Shown piece by piece: positions 36,401 through 47,145 of a stretch of DNA of 64,000 nucleotides (the first letter of the stretch is position 1; every line of letters starts with the position of its first letter). The notes below the pieces were generated by a model. The model saw only the letters and a program-made list of their open reading frames with translations. It did not search any database and had not been told where the DNA came from. A program made the position numbers and the translations under genes. The DNA lies in contig ML976693.1 in NCBI GenBank assembly GCA_010015655.1, positions 352,622-416,621 on the forward strand. Reading direction: 5' to 3'. This DNA is from Bimuria novae-zelandiae CBS 107.79. Lineage: Eukaryota; Ascomycota; Dothideomycetes; Pleosporales; Didymosphaeriaceae.

Positions 36401-37911
36401 TATTTAGTAAACTCTTTCTAAAGGACGAGCAACTCTTTACAGGACATATTAAATAAAGGGCTATAGGGGATCTTTAGGATCTTACTATCTTTTTCTATAA
36501 GAGGAATAAAAAGACTTACTTTAAATCTACGGTGTAAGGGGAGCTTATTAGCTTGTTCCTTATAAAAGATACGCCACAAGTTCTTAAAAGCTTTAGGTAA
36601 TAACTTTTATAGGTTTGCCTTTAGCTTGCAGGTTAACGCCTTCTATATATCTCTTATTAATATAAAAAATACCTTAGCCCTATTTTCTAGGCGTTAATTA
36701 CGCTAATTTAGGGCTATAAAGACTATAGCTAATATCCCTTAAGGCTTTATTAATAGTTTTCTGCCTTCTTAGTTATAGACATAGGTGCCTAAACTTTTAA
36801 TTTAAATTAATTTCTTTACTAAGGCTAGTTTAATCATATTCTTTTTTATTTAGGTTAGGCTAAGAATTAGATCGTACGCCTTATTATTAGGTAAGATATA
36901 TAATTATATTAGTTTTATATAACTATTAATATTTACTTTTAATTAGACTACTTTACGTATAAAGAGTTATATGCCTCTAATACTAATAATCTCTTATAGA
37001 TAGGATAGGTTCTTTCGCTATAGGTGGGCTTTTATTATAAGTTTTTTAAATATAAATTCAAAAATTAAATAACCTATATTAATTATTATTAATATAAATA
37101 TAATGCCATTAATAAGCGAGTATACTATTATTAATATTAAGTCTAGCGATAGCCTTAAAAGTTCTTAAAATTAATTTTCTACTCTTTTCCTACTTTTGCC
37201 TCCTGGCGGCGACTATTACTAGGAGGATCTAGTTTTCTAAATTAATAAAAGCTATATTAAATTTTTTATTAAAGGATCTTTTAGTAGTAGGTATAGTAGC
37301 GCGAACTTATGCTAACTTAATTATAAGTAAAAGTTTATACTACTTTACGCAGTGTTCCGTACCTTTATAATAAAAATATAAATCATTCTTTTTACGGATT
37401 TCTATTACATTGCGCGACATCCACATAGCTTATTTTTAAGTATTATTAGACCTATATCCTATAGCTCTATCTATTACTTAGTATCTTCTATTTTAGCTTT
37501 ATTAGCCAGACATTCTTTTAGGGTTAGCTTAGGTAGATTTTTAATTTATCTTATCTAGTGCCTCACTCTGAGCAGAAAACTTTAATAGCTCTAATTTATT
37601 TTAAAAAAGGTTATTTTAACCTTATTAACTCTCTTCTAGATCTCTTATAAGTCCTAATTATTATTTATATTTACTATAACTATTTAGTCCTGTAAGTTAT
37701 TATAAAAGTTTTAAAAGTGTACATTTTTTTTAAATTTCTTAACTATACTTCTTAGTTTCTATAGCGTGATTATTAAAATTAAAGTTACGAAGCTTCTAGT
37801 TTCCTTATTATATTATAAGTAAGTAGTTACGCGCGATTTCTTCCGCTAAGTAGTTATAAAAGTTATAGTCTAGTAACTCCTAATGGTTAGCTTTAGTATA
37901 TTTTAGGCAGT
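33439..37911 (-). mobile_element. Ty3/gypsy element (gypsy-2), pol part, heavily RIP-damaged
   Basis: The minus strand shows, through stops, the RT box (TYIDNILIFSSSS, about 35990-36030, YLDD mutated to YIDN), RNase H (VAYFLVNNSLVKYNYTIYNT then EILVV, about 35400-35510) and the integrase C-terminus (VINSYVVELNIPLN then IYLGFCVDRLKLA, about 33470-33560). Its 5' part continues at 45136 beyond the copia insertion, and its 3' part lies left of gypsy-1. No LTR could be defined. It is the oldest identifiable retroelement in the nest. Confidence 0.7.
33878..34132 (-). mobile_element. Solo LTR, family A (255 bp), TSD CTAAC
   Basis: Inverse orientation copy of 21224-21478, same length, with CTAAC at 33873-33877 and 34133-34137. 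It is nearly free of RIP damage although it sits inside the ruined gypsy-2. Confidence 0.92.
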
Positions 37912-40900
37912 AGTTTTGTCCGATCACATGGTCCCTTTGTTTTGGCAAGGTGGCTGGCGCACCTGTACCCTTACTAGAGACGCATTCCGCCGTTGCCTAA
38001 GGCGGCTTCCACTCTTGCATTCTATAATAAAGCAAGGGATATAGAGGCATCTTACCTTTTAAATACTTAGATAAGAGATAATAACCTTAAATTAATTAAT
38101 AATTATTCTATCTTATCAAGATTATCCTTTAATTTAATAATTAAGAGTCTTACTGCTTTGACTAATTACTACCTTAACTAAGCTAATTACTATAGCCCTA
38201 TTAACTCTTAGAGATCCTATAGTAATCCTAACTATATAAACTATACGCTATAGCTAAATTAGCTTAAAATAAAATACTAATTCCTAAAGGTCTAGAATAT
38301 TATTAACCTAGCGCTAATAGATAAACTAAAGTAAAAACCCGCGATACTAGTGCCTCTATTAATAAGTAACTACTAGCTAAATACTATTTATATAACTATG
38401 AACCTAAATAGTGCACTAATATTATTATTATATCTATTACTAGCTGGTGCAAAAGCATATAAGGATAATATTAACTACTATAAAGGATAGCTTAAGACCT
38501 ACAAAATTATAGATTAAGCCTACTAAGAAGAAAAGGCAGACCTTAATAAGGTAGTTAACTTTCTTTAATTAATAATTTTTATATACTTATAGAATAATTA
38601 CTGCATCCCTAGAGTAATACTAAAGTAATAGAATAACAACCTTATAATTATAGTTAGGGTTAACTATTAAGAAAAACATTAACAAGTAAGGGCACAATAC
38701 GAAGAGGCTCTTAAGCTAATATAAATAGCTAGATTATAGGCTATATAGCTATCTAAGTATAATTATATAGCTATAGAAGCAGAGACTAATCGCGTTATAA
38801 AGCTTTAAATGCTAGACTTAGTTAAAGAAGACTTTATAAAGGCAGTTATCTATATTACACTTATATAGGTAATAACCTTCTAACAACATAGAAGTAAGGA
38901 TATAGCTATCTTATAGAAGTATATAATAAAACTCTTCTAAAACTATATAATCCTATAGCACCTAATTAAGGGTAAATAAAAGGGCGCTTTTACTATTGCA
39001 GATTTATCTCTTGCTAATAGTAGTAAATCTATTTAGGCTACAGACAGGGACGCCTCTCTTATAGATAAAGCAGTATTATTTAAAAGTAAAAAAAAACTTT
39101 AGAATTATAAATAATAAAATAATCGTTAACGTACTAGAGCTAAGCAGTCCGCGATTATAGATAATAAGTTAGTAATAGCTAGTAGCCTTAAGTGTCCTAC
39201 TTATAAATAACGCTATATATTATAAAACTGCTTCTACGCTTTCCTAGATAAGTAGCTAAATTAGTTTAGGCTAAAACCTAGAATAGCTGCTCTAATAAAA
39301 TATAGGCTAGAAAATAACTTAGAGCTTTAAAAAAGCTTAAGGGTAGTTAAAAGATCTAAATTATAAAATTTTAGGACTAAATTATAGGACCTTAGATTAA
39401 AATAATTATATACTTCTACTCTAACTCGAATTACTAAGGATAATAATAAGTAACTAGATAATCGCTAGATTACTAAAATCCTAGCAAGCTTTAATACCGC
39501 ATCCTTCTACGCTAACCTAAATACGTATTTATTACAATACTTAGCTATACTTAATTTAGGCACTACTTACTATATATTTAATAATATTAATTACTTTGTC
39601 TCTCTTAGGCCACTATTACTAGGAGACTTTATATAGGCGAGTAACGCATAAGTATAGATAAAAGAATATAAGAGCGTCTATCTTAGACTATAAAGCATAA
39701 AAGGTAACTAAATAATTAGGCTAGATAATATTGCCTATTACCTCGATCTACTCTATAATCTAGTGTTATTCTAATTACTCCGAAGGCAAGGCCTTTAGTA
39801 GGATATATAAAAAGATTTAATAACTCTAAAGAGAAGAGATAATACTATACTAGTAGAACTTTAAGAGCTATATAAATAGTAGGTATTAGAATACAGGATA
39901 AGGCTAGTAAGTAGTACTTATACTAAAGCTACGCATGCTACCTATAAGACTAATATACGCACTAAATAAAGACTATAAAAGGTAAACGTATTAACCTAGT
40001 ACTAATAATTAGGCTATTTAGGCCCTTAGGCTCTTAAACACCTCGTGTAGTAATTTAAGGAAGTAAGGATTAAAGGCCTCTCTACTATTAAGTATAATAC
40101 TTATAGAAAAGTAAAACTAAAATAGCAAATACGCTAACAAGCTAGGGAGCTAACTAAAGGTCTTAGTAAATAAGTTATAATTAATTTTTATAACTATAAA
40201 GTAGATAGCTTAATAAGAGAGAAGAGCTAAATACTAATTACTAATTAATTCTCTAGCTTTGCATAAAACTTCTACTTTAAAGATAACTAACTAGCACGCT
40301 TAATTATTAAACTACTAAGCACTTTCGTACGATTTATAAAAGTATAATTTAACGTTATAGTAAAGGTTATTAAATCTAATAACAAGATCTTCTCTATTAA
40401 GGTAGATATTAAGAAGTAGTGCTTAGCGCAGGGTATTAAGATTAAGCCCTTAGCACCTAATACCTAAGTATAAAATAAAGGAGCTAAATACTTAAAAAGT
40501 ATAATTAAAAAGAAAGCTTGCGTAATGCGTTTTAATTTAAATTTACCTTAGTAAATATAGCCTAAAATTATTTAAGTAGCTATATACCTCTATAATTAAA
40601 CGCTAAACTACCCTAATTAATAGTAATTACTATATAAAGTATTCTTTATAATAGTAGCCTTTTAAAATAGCGTTATTACTTAACTAAAGAAGCTTAATTA
40701 AGCTTACTTAAAAGTATATAGCTATAAAGCGTTCGCGATAATAGATAATATAAAACGTAGTAAGAGTAAACTATAAAGGCTAGATCTAAAAGCCTAGATT
40801 AGATACCTTATTAGTTACTAATTAACTAATATCTAGAGGATCTAGATTTTATCCCTTGCAAAGATAATAAGTACTCGCAATATTATTTTTAATAAAGATA

Positions 40901-41639
40901 TAGTATTTTAGGCAAAATAAAAGACCTAATAGATAACCTTATGTATAATATACTAGAAGAGATAGTAGCTTAAGTATAATTAATAATGCTACCTTCCTTA
41001 CCTTAATAGAATTAAGTTACAGAGTCCTTTTATAAAGATAAGATAATTACTAAGACGCTAGAGGGAAAGGTTAAAAAAGCCTTAAAGTATAAGTAAGGCT
41101 AAAAGGCTAACTATAATTACCTAACGCCTTTATTAACGCTACTACTAGTTATACTCCTTATATAATTAATAGTAGAAGATAATTCGCTCTTATTCTTAGT
41201 AGTGCAAATAGGGCAATTGCAAATAAGCCCGTAGGCTATAGCCTTAATAGCAGGCACTAAAGCTAGCAATAGTAGTAAATATAATAGTAAGGCTCTTAAT
41301 AAGGCGTAACTTTGACAAATAATTACAGCAGGTAAGAAGCCGCATTAAAGTATGCTACTAAAGGCACCTACATGCTAAGGAAAGCTTAAGAATTACCCTC
41401 TCTATAATATATAGAAGGAGGCTAAACAATCCTATCTTTAGAGCTATAAAGAAATAAAGTCCTAAAGTAAAGTTACTATTGCTCTAATAAAAGTAATAGG
41501 TTATTAAATCCTTAATTACATATAGGTATATACCTATAAGTTTAATAAGCACTATTAATTATAGAAGTGTAAGACAAGGTTAGTAGTGCGAGGCAATTAA
41601 TAGTAGCACCTTACCTTACAAGATACCTACGCAGCAACG

Positions 41640-41985
41640 CTAACAGGACGATTATTTCGTATGCTTATGGTAATTACAGCTCGGTTCGACCTAGAGCTTA
41701 TCTAACACGACGTTACCAATGCTTTTGTCCACGCAAAGCTGGACAGAGAAATCTACATGAGGATGCCCCGCGGTTACTCGCGAGTAGGCACAGTCCTCCA
41801 ACTACACAAAGCACTCTACGGACTGCGCATATCTCCACTGCTCTGGCAGAGAGAGTTTACATCAACGCTCCGTGATATGGGTTTCCAAACAGTGCCCCAC
41901 GAGCCATGCTGTCTTATCAAGGATAGTATTATCATCTTCTTTTATATGGATAACCTTATTGTTGCGTACGACGAGTCATAAAAGC
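41640..41985 (+). pseudogene. Copia reverse transcriptase fragment, RIP-spared patch
   Basis: Normal-composition patch inside an otherwise AT-shifted element. A frame is open from 41757 to 41981 (74 codons: MRMPRGYSRVGTVLQ...). The motif order ITARFDLEL, DVTNAFVHA, LYGLR and YMDN is that of copia RT. It is a remnant, not a gene. Confidence 0.85.
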
Positions 41986-42257
41986 AAGCTGCTAAAGCTG
42001 CTCTAGTAAAGATAAGTACTAAATTCACACTCACTAGTAGTAATAAACTACAGTGGTTTCTAGGGGTCGAAATTATCAGAGACCGCCCGACCAGAGAGAT
42101 CTAGCTTTTATAGGCTTTATATATTAATAAAATCTTGCGCCTTATTAAGAAATATAAAATATAGTATAAAATACTTATAATAGTAGTTAAACTACTTCCT
42201 TAAACTAGACTTGCTAGTAAGGCTAAAGTTAACTAATATTAGTAAAAAATAGGATTA

Positions 42258-44119
42258 ACGTACATGCATAGCGAGTGGCCGGGCATAGCGAGTGGCCGAA
42301 AATGCCAAGACCCCATCAAAACGTTCTACTACAACGCGATGTCTTAACAACGCAACAAACTACCTAAATTAAAAGAGGCTAGATTATAGCTTGCGCTTTA
42401 AGCTATTAAAGAAGACGCGCTACTCTTAATTTCACGCGCTATAGCAGTCTATAGCGTTACTAAAAGAATACTATAATAAAGACGCGCTAGAACTACCTTT
42501 TAACGCGATTACGCACCTAACTTAATAAGACTTACTATAAGAGAGGAGTAGGCAATTATATAGTATATACTTAATCTAGATACGCGAGAGTTTCCGCCCT
42601 GGCTTGCTACTATAAAAAATATAGCTAATTTTTTACTAGCTACACGCTATAACGAGCTAGTAAGTTAAAGGTAGCCTTACTACTTTGTTAAGCGCTAGCT
42701 AGAGCTCTAAGTTAAGTTTAATTAAAAGTACGACTATAAAAGAGCCCTCTGTGAGGATCCTAAGGTTGTACAGGGCTAGTTCCGGCTTATAGAGAATACT
42801 AAAGCCAAGTATAGTATCCTAGATAAAGATACCTATAACTTTAACGAGACTAGCTTTATAATAGGCATAATATTAATAGGAGTAGTTATTACAGGCTCTA
42901 AGCATTAAGGCAAGCTAAAGAGCGTGCAGCAAGGCAATTAAAAGTAGATAATAGCTATTTATAGTATTAACGCGACAGGGTGGGCGATCCTACCATTCCT
43001 TATCTTTTAGGGCAAGCACCACCTCTCTGCCTGGTACCAAGAGAAGGATCTACCTCGCGACTGGGTTCTCGCAGTCTCTAAGAACGGCTAGACAAATAAC
43101 GAGCTTAGTCTATAGTGGCTAAAGCACTTTAACGCGTATATAAAAGAGCGTACTAGTAGTAGCTATTAGTTACTTATTATTAACAGCTATAAGAGCTATA
43201 ACTTGCTCGAATTCTAGCAATACTGCAAGGATAGGAAGATTATCACTCTCTGTATACCTCTATATTCGTCGCACCTCCTGCAGCCACTAGATATGGGGTG
43301 TTTCTCGCCGTTGAAGAAGGCATATGGGCGCTAAGCCGAGGATCTAATACGCAACTATATCACGCATATTACTAAAATTAAGTTCCTATCTTATTTTATT
43401 ACCACTTTTAAGGCTATAATAACTTAAAGTAATATTTAAGAAGGCTTTTAAGGCGCTAGCCTTATTCCCCTTAACCTAAAAGTAATAATATTAAAGCTTA
43501 ACGTTTGTCTGCGTACGCCTTCGCCTTCTACTATACGCGATAGTACGTGGCAGTCGCAGACGCCTAGCAACACCCTAGAATTAGGGTTACAATCGACGCT
43601 AGTGAAGGAGAGGATTTAGAGGCACCTAGATAGCTCCCTAACAAGTATAGTTAAGGTAGTTAAAAAGCTCGTAAAAGGCGCTGAGCTAATAGCGCATTCT
43701 CTAGTATTAATAATAAAGCGCAACGCTAAGCTTTAAGCTACTAATAAGGCTACTATATAACGTAAATTGCATAAGAGAAAGCGACTATAGCAGGAAAGGG
43801 TCCTTATAACTACTAATAGCTAGTAACTAGTTACCTTAAAGGACTTTGCGGCGCGTAGTAATAAGAAGAAGGCGAAGAAGAGGGTGCGCGCTAATAGAGG
43901 CGAATTAATTTAATGGCGCTGTGGACGCTGCGGCGAGGCTGGGCATAATTCGCGCACGTGTAAAAAAGAAGTAGAAGTAGATTCTGAGTAGATTGGCCTA
44001 CTACAATTTCTTATTACTATTTGTGTGCGTTCTGTACTATTGTGTAGAGTGTAGATTTTGATGGGGTCTTGGCATTTTCGGCCACTCGCTATGCCCGGCC
44101 ACTCGCTATGCATGTACGT
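42258..44119 (+). mobile_element. Fot1-like DNA transposon nested in copia
   Basis: 1862 bp. 64-bp inverted repeats lie at 42258-42321 and 44056-44119 (ACGTACATGCATAGCGAG...), with TA duplications at 42256-42257 and 44120-44121. Each repeat has two copies of CATAGCGAGTGGCC (42267-42280, 42284-42297). The repeats are clean; the interior is patchily RIP-damaged. Confidence 0.93.
42330..43991 (+). pseudogene. Fot1-like DDE transposase with C-terminal zinc knuckle, stopped
   Basis: The frame is followed through stops: N-terminal HTH (LISRAIAVYSVTKRI), YNFNETS-like first Asp region near 42840, LLIINSYKSYN (second Asp region, about 43180) and SHLLQPLDMGCFSPLKKAYG (third Asp, 43271-43330). A late C-x2-C-x4-H-x4-C knuckle (CGRCGEAGHNSRTC, 43920-43961) is followed by KKEVEVDSE and a stop. 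GC-normal patches (for example 42960-43380) alternate with AT-shifted ones. It is non-functional. Confidence 0.85.
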
Positions 44120-45135
44120 TAATTCTTTACGCTATAGTAACTACGCGACTAAATATTACTTTTATAAGTTCTTAACTATTATAGTTCTTAATAACCTAAG
44201 CAAAAATTACTAAGTAGCTACTAATTAAATTTTTTTCTATTTTACTAATACTAGATTACTAGGTCTTTAGCTTAAGGGTGTAGATACTTTAAAAGTAGTA
44301 AGTAATATATCTTTTACTAATAATACGCTTAATTGTAAGAGCTTATAAGAATATATTATTAAGCTATTTAGTAGGCTAATTACCTAGAAAGTAAATAAGC
44401 AAGATATAGTTACTATATTAATTATAAAGGCTAAATTACTAGCTCTCTTACAAGTTACTAAGGAGGCTTTATTTACCTTATAATTACTAAAGGAGCTAAA
44501 GATTAACCTTAGCAATTCCCTTATTATAATTAATTATAATAATTAGCAAATAATCTAACTTATTACTAAAGAGATTACTAAACTATAGACTAAGCTTTAC
44601 TATATAAATGTCTATAATTATTAGCTAAGACAAAAGGTTATATTAAGGATAATTAAGATAGACTATTAACGCTTAGAGGATATAGTTATAGATAGGCTTA
44701 TAAAAGCCTTGCTAGCTAACAAGTAGAGCAAGTTTCTAGATAAATTAATACTTATAGAGATTAAGGATAAAATTATAAATAAAGAGGTTAACCTACTTAA
44801 GCTAGAGCAGAGCATAGAAGCTTTTAAAATTAAACTATAAAAAATAATAGTATTAGATTACTAATAAATAGTTTCTAGCTTAAGGATAAGCCTAAGCTAA
44901 GGGGGTGTGTCTAATTACATAGTCCCTTTATTTTAGCAAGGTGGCTAGTGCACTTGTACCCTTACTAGAAACGTATTCTACCCTTACCTAAGGCAGCTTC
45001 TACTCTTGCATTCTATAACAAAGTAAGGGATATAGAGGCGTCTCACCTCTTAGATACTTAGATAAGAGATAATAACCTCAGATCAATTAATAATCATTCT
45101 ATCTTATTAAGATTATTCTTCAATCTGACAAGTTT

Positions 45136-46405
45136 AATTATATAATTCCTATCGTCGCTACACGTCTTATTAATTAACTAATAATATATTTAGGTATATT
45201 TTTAAGGCAGTCCCTATCCTCTAAAAGCTCATATTATATTACTATCTTAAAGTAGTAGTAATCCTGTTATTTACTATTAAAGTAGGCTAAATTAAAAATC
45301 TTAGGATAGTAGCTTGTTTTTAGTTTAAAATAAGCTCTACTATTAATCTCTCTAGTAGCTCTATCTATTAGTCTATTTCTAATAGCTAATTGGTACCTCT
45401 TATTTTTTTAAAGTATTATTATATTATTAGGGGTTTTTAGCGGTTTTTCACTATTTTTTTAATTAGTCCTCTTACTTTTTATAGTAGAGTTTAAAAAGTA
45501 TCTTAAAAGTTAATAAGTGCTTTAATATTACTAAGAAATTACTATATTTCGTTCTCGTTAACTCCTAATACCTCAAGTTTAGTTATAAATAAGAAGGCTA
45601 TTCTTTTATTTTCCTAATTATTATTTATTTATAAGCTAATAGCTTAATGCGTATAATTATTTCTGCTAAGACGTAGACCTTTAGTAAAAGATTTTATTTT
45701 TATTTTTATAACTTTTTTATTTAGTTAACATAGTTTTACTAGTGTTAAGTATCTATTAGGATCCTTTTTTAATTACTTACTATAGAGGGTTTTATCTCCT
45801 TACAGGTCTAGACGTTACTTTTATAATATTTATTTATATAAGTTTTTTAACTTTATGTACTACTTTATAGCTTTAGTTTATAGTTATATTTAAAATCTAC
45901 TTATCCCGCGATTGGTAAAAGTAATTAAATTTAATATAAGGGGCTAGGTGCTTAAGAAGCTAAAAGTACTAAAAAAATACTTATAAATTTAATAAAAAGT
46001 CTAAGGTTAAGCTTTAGGCATTAAACTTATATATCTAGGGTTCGCATAACTAAGGGTCAAGGATCCGAGGCAATAACTAGGCGTAACCTATTATACTAGG
46101 ATACGAAAGTCTGTGTTATATAATGTATAGCTGATAGGCCATGCTTAGTAAGCTGTTTTAGATACTATAGGAACACCTTTTTATATTATTAGTTAAAATT
46201 TTAGTTTTTTTTTAATAGTAACTTCCTTTGCGTAAATAGCGCGTTTACACTAGTAGATTAATATAAATTATATAATACTAAAGACTTCTGTTATCTATTT
46301 ATATAAAAAAGTTTATCTTAGTTTTATAACTGAATTACTACAATCGCGGACTTTATTAGGTCTATATTCGTGGAGATATCGCGCGTCGGAGCTGGGGCGC
46401 TGTAT
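45136..46405 (-). other. Right remainder of the AT-rich block (gypsy-2 5' part)
   Basis: RIP-like. The minus strand near 45150-45300 reads as a gag-like segment (YYYFKIVI.YELLEDRDCL). From about 46030 composition starts to recover. No LTR or gene could be delimited. Confidence 0.45.
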
Positions 46406-46459
46406 TGTTAGGTGGCGCGTTTTAGTGATGCGGCGCACTGACTGCCCAAGGCACGGTAC
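46406..46459 (+). repeat. Right inverted copy of the CCGTGCC terminal repeat
   Basis: Reads TGTTAGGTGGCGCG, then a GCGGCGCACTGACTGCCC core, then GCACGGTAC. It is the inverse of 20657-20710. Confidence 0.8.
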
Positions 46460-47145
46460 CCCGCCTTCCTCTGGGTGCCGTCGACCAGATCCGACTGCAC
46501 ATTCATACTCTCCATTCAACCATTAGTCTTTCACTGATAGGTCTCGACAGCCGACTGGCTGCATTTGTATTGCCTAGTTGGTAGGCCGTCAGGCTGAAAT
46601 TCAGCTGTAATTCACGGAGTTGAATGTCGATTTTATCAACATCCACGCATGCATGTGATACTCAACCTCAGTTCAACCACATCAATCCTCTTCCAAGACC
46701 TCCTTTAATCTTCAACGGCTATTTCATCTGAATTCGGCCCTTGATAGACTCACACAAGGCGGCGAAGATGGCAAGGTCGACCTACAATCAACAGCGCTTA
46801 TGTATCATCTACCCAGGCAACTCTACATCATCGTGTGGATGCTGAAGAAGAAACAAAGGGCATGTAGCCCACTACCTCTATTTTTAACAGTCGACCAGCA
46901 CGCAGCGTTCAGTGTTGCGCAATCACACCTACTTGTTCATAAAAGTTCATCTGTTCATACCGCTTCAACCATAAGCAGATACATTCAGCTATTGTTTGAT
47001 TGGTTGTCCGAGTACCTGGGAATGTTCAAACCAGACAGTGTTGGTCACGCTCGGTGTGGCCAACGTCCATGCCTGGTATGGGCGGATTCACACAGGGAGC
47101 TCAACCCACTTGGTTGATCCTGCGCAGAGCGCCATACCCTACCGC
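46460..47145. other. Intergenic region at the edge of the AT block
   Basis: About 690 bp of balanced composition. Short frames only, none resembling a gene. It contains the 3' region of the monooxygenase gene. Confidence 0.45.

Larger units (their letters stand above)
37917..45130 (+). mobile_element. Ty1/copia LTR retrotransposon, TSD AGTTT
   Basis: LTRs are 37917-38139 and 44908-45130 (223 bp each; TGTCCGATCACATGG / TGTCTAATTACATAG), with AGTTT at 37912-37916 and 45131-45135. A polypurine tract (GCTAAGGGGGTG) precedes the 3' LTR. Reverse transcriptase is readable at about 41660-41981 (RFDLELIQHDVTNAFVHAKL, then LQLHKALYGLRISPLLW, then FYMDNLIVAYDES with YVDD mutated to YMDN), which is diagnostic of copia. 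The rest of gag, integrase and RNase H is too RIP-damaged to place. A DNA transposon is nested inside. It inserted into the gag region of gypsy-2. Confidence 0.9.
20660..46456. mobile_element. AT-rich nested transposon block bounded by inverted repeats
   Basis: The block opens with TA|CCGTGC.TTGG.CAGTCAG (20658 on) and closes with the inverse ending GGCACGG|TA (46456). 54-bp copies at 20657-20710 and 46406-46459 are inverted and nearly identical. The same termini bound the 80-bp element at 1039-1118. The likely reading is that the block began as one TA-inserting DNA transposon later filled with retrotransposons. Two independent small elements marking the edges is the alternative. Almost all of it is extremely AT-rich with TpA excess and no intact gene. 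Confidence 0.5.
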
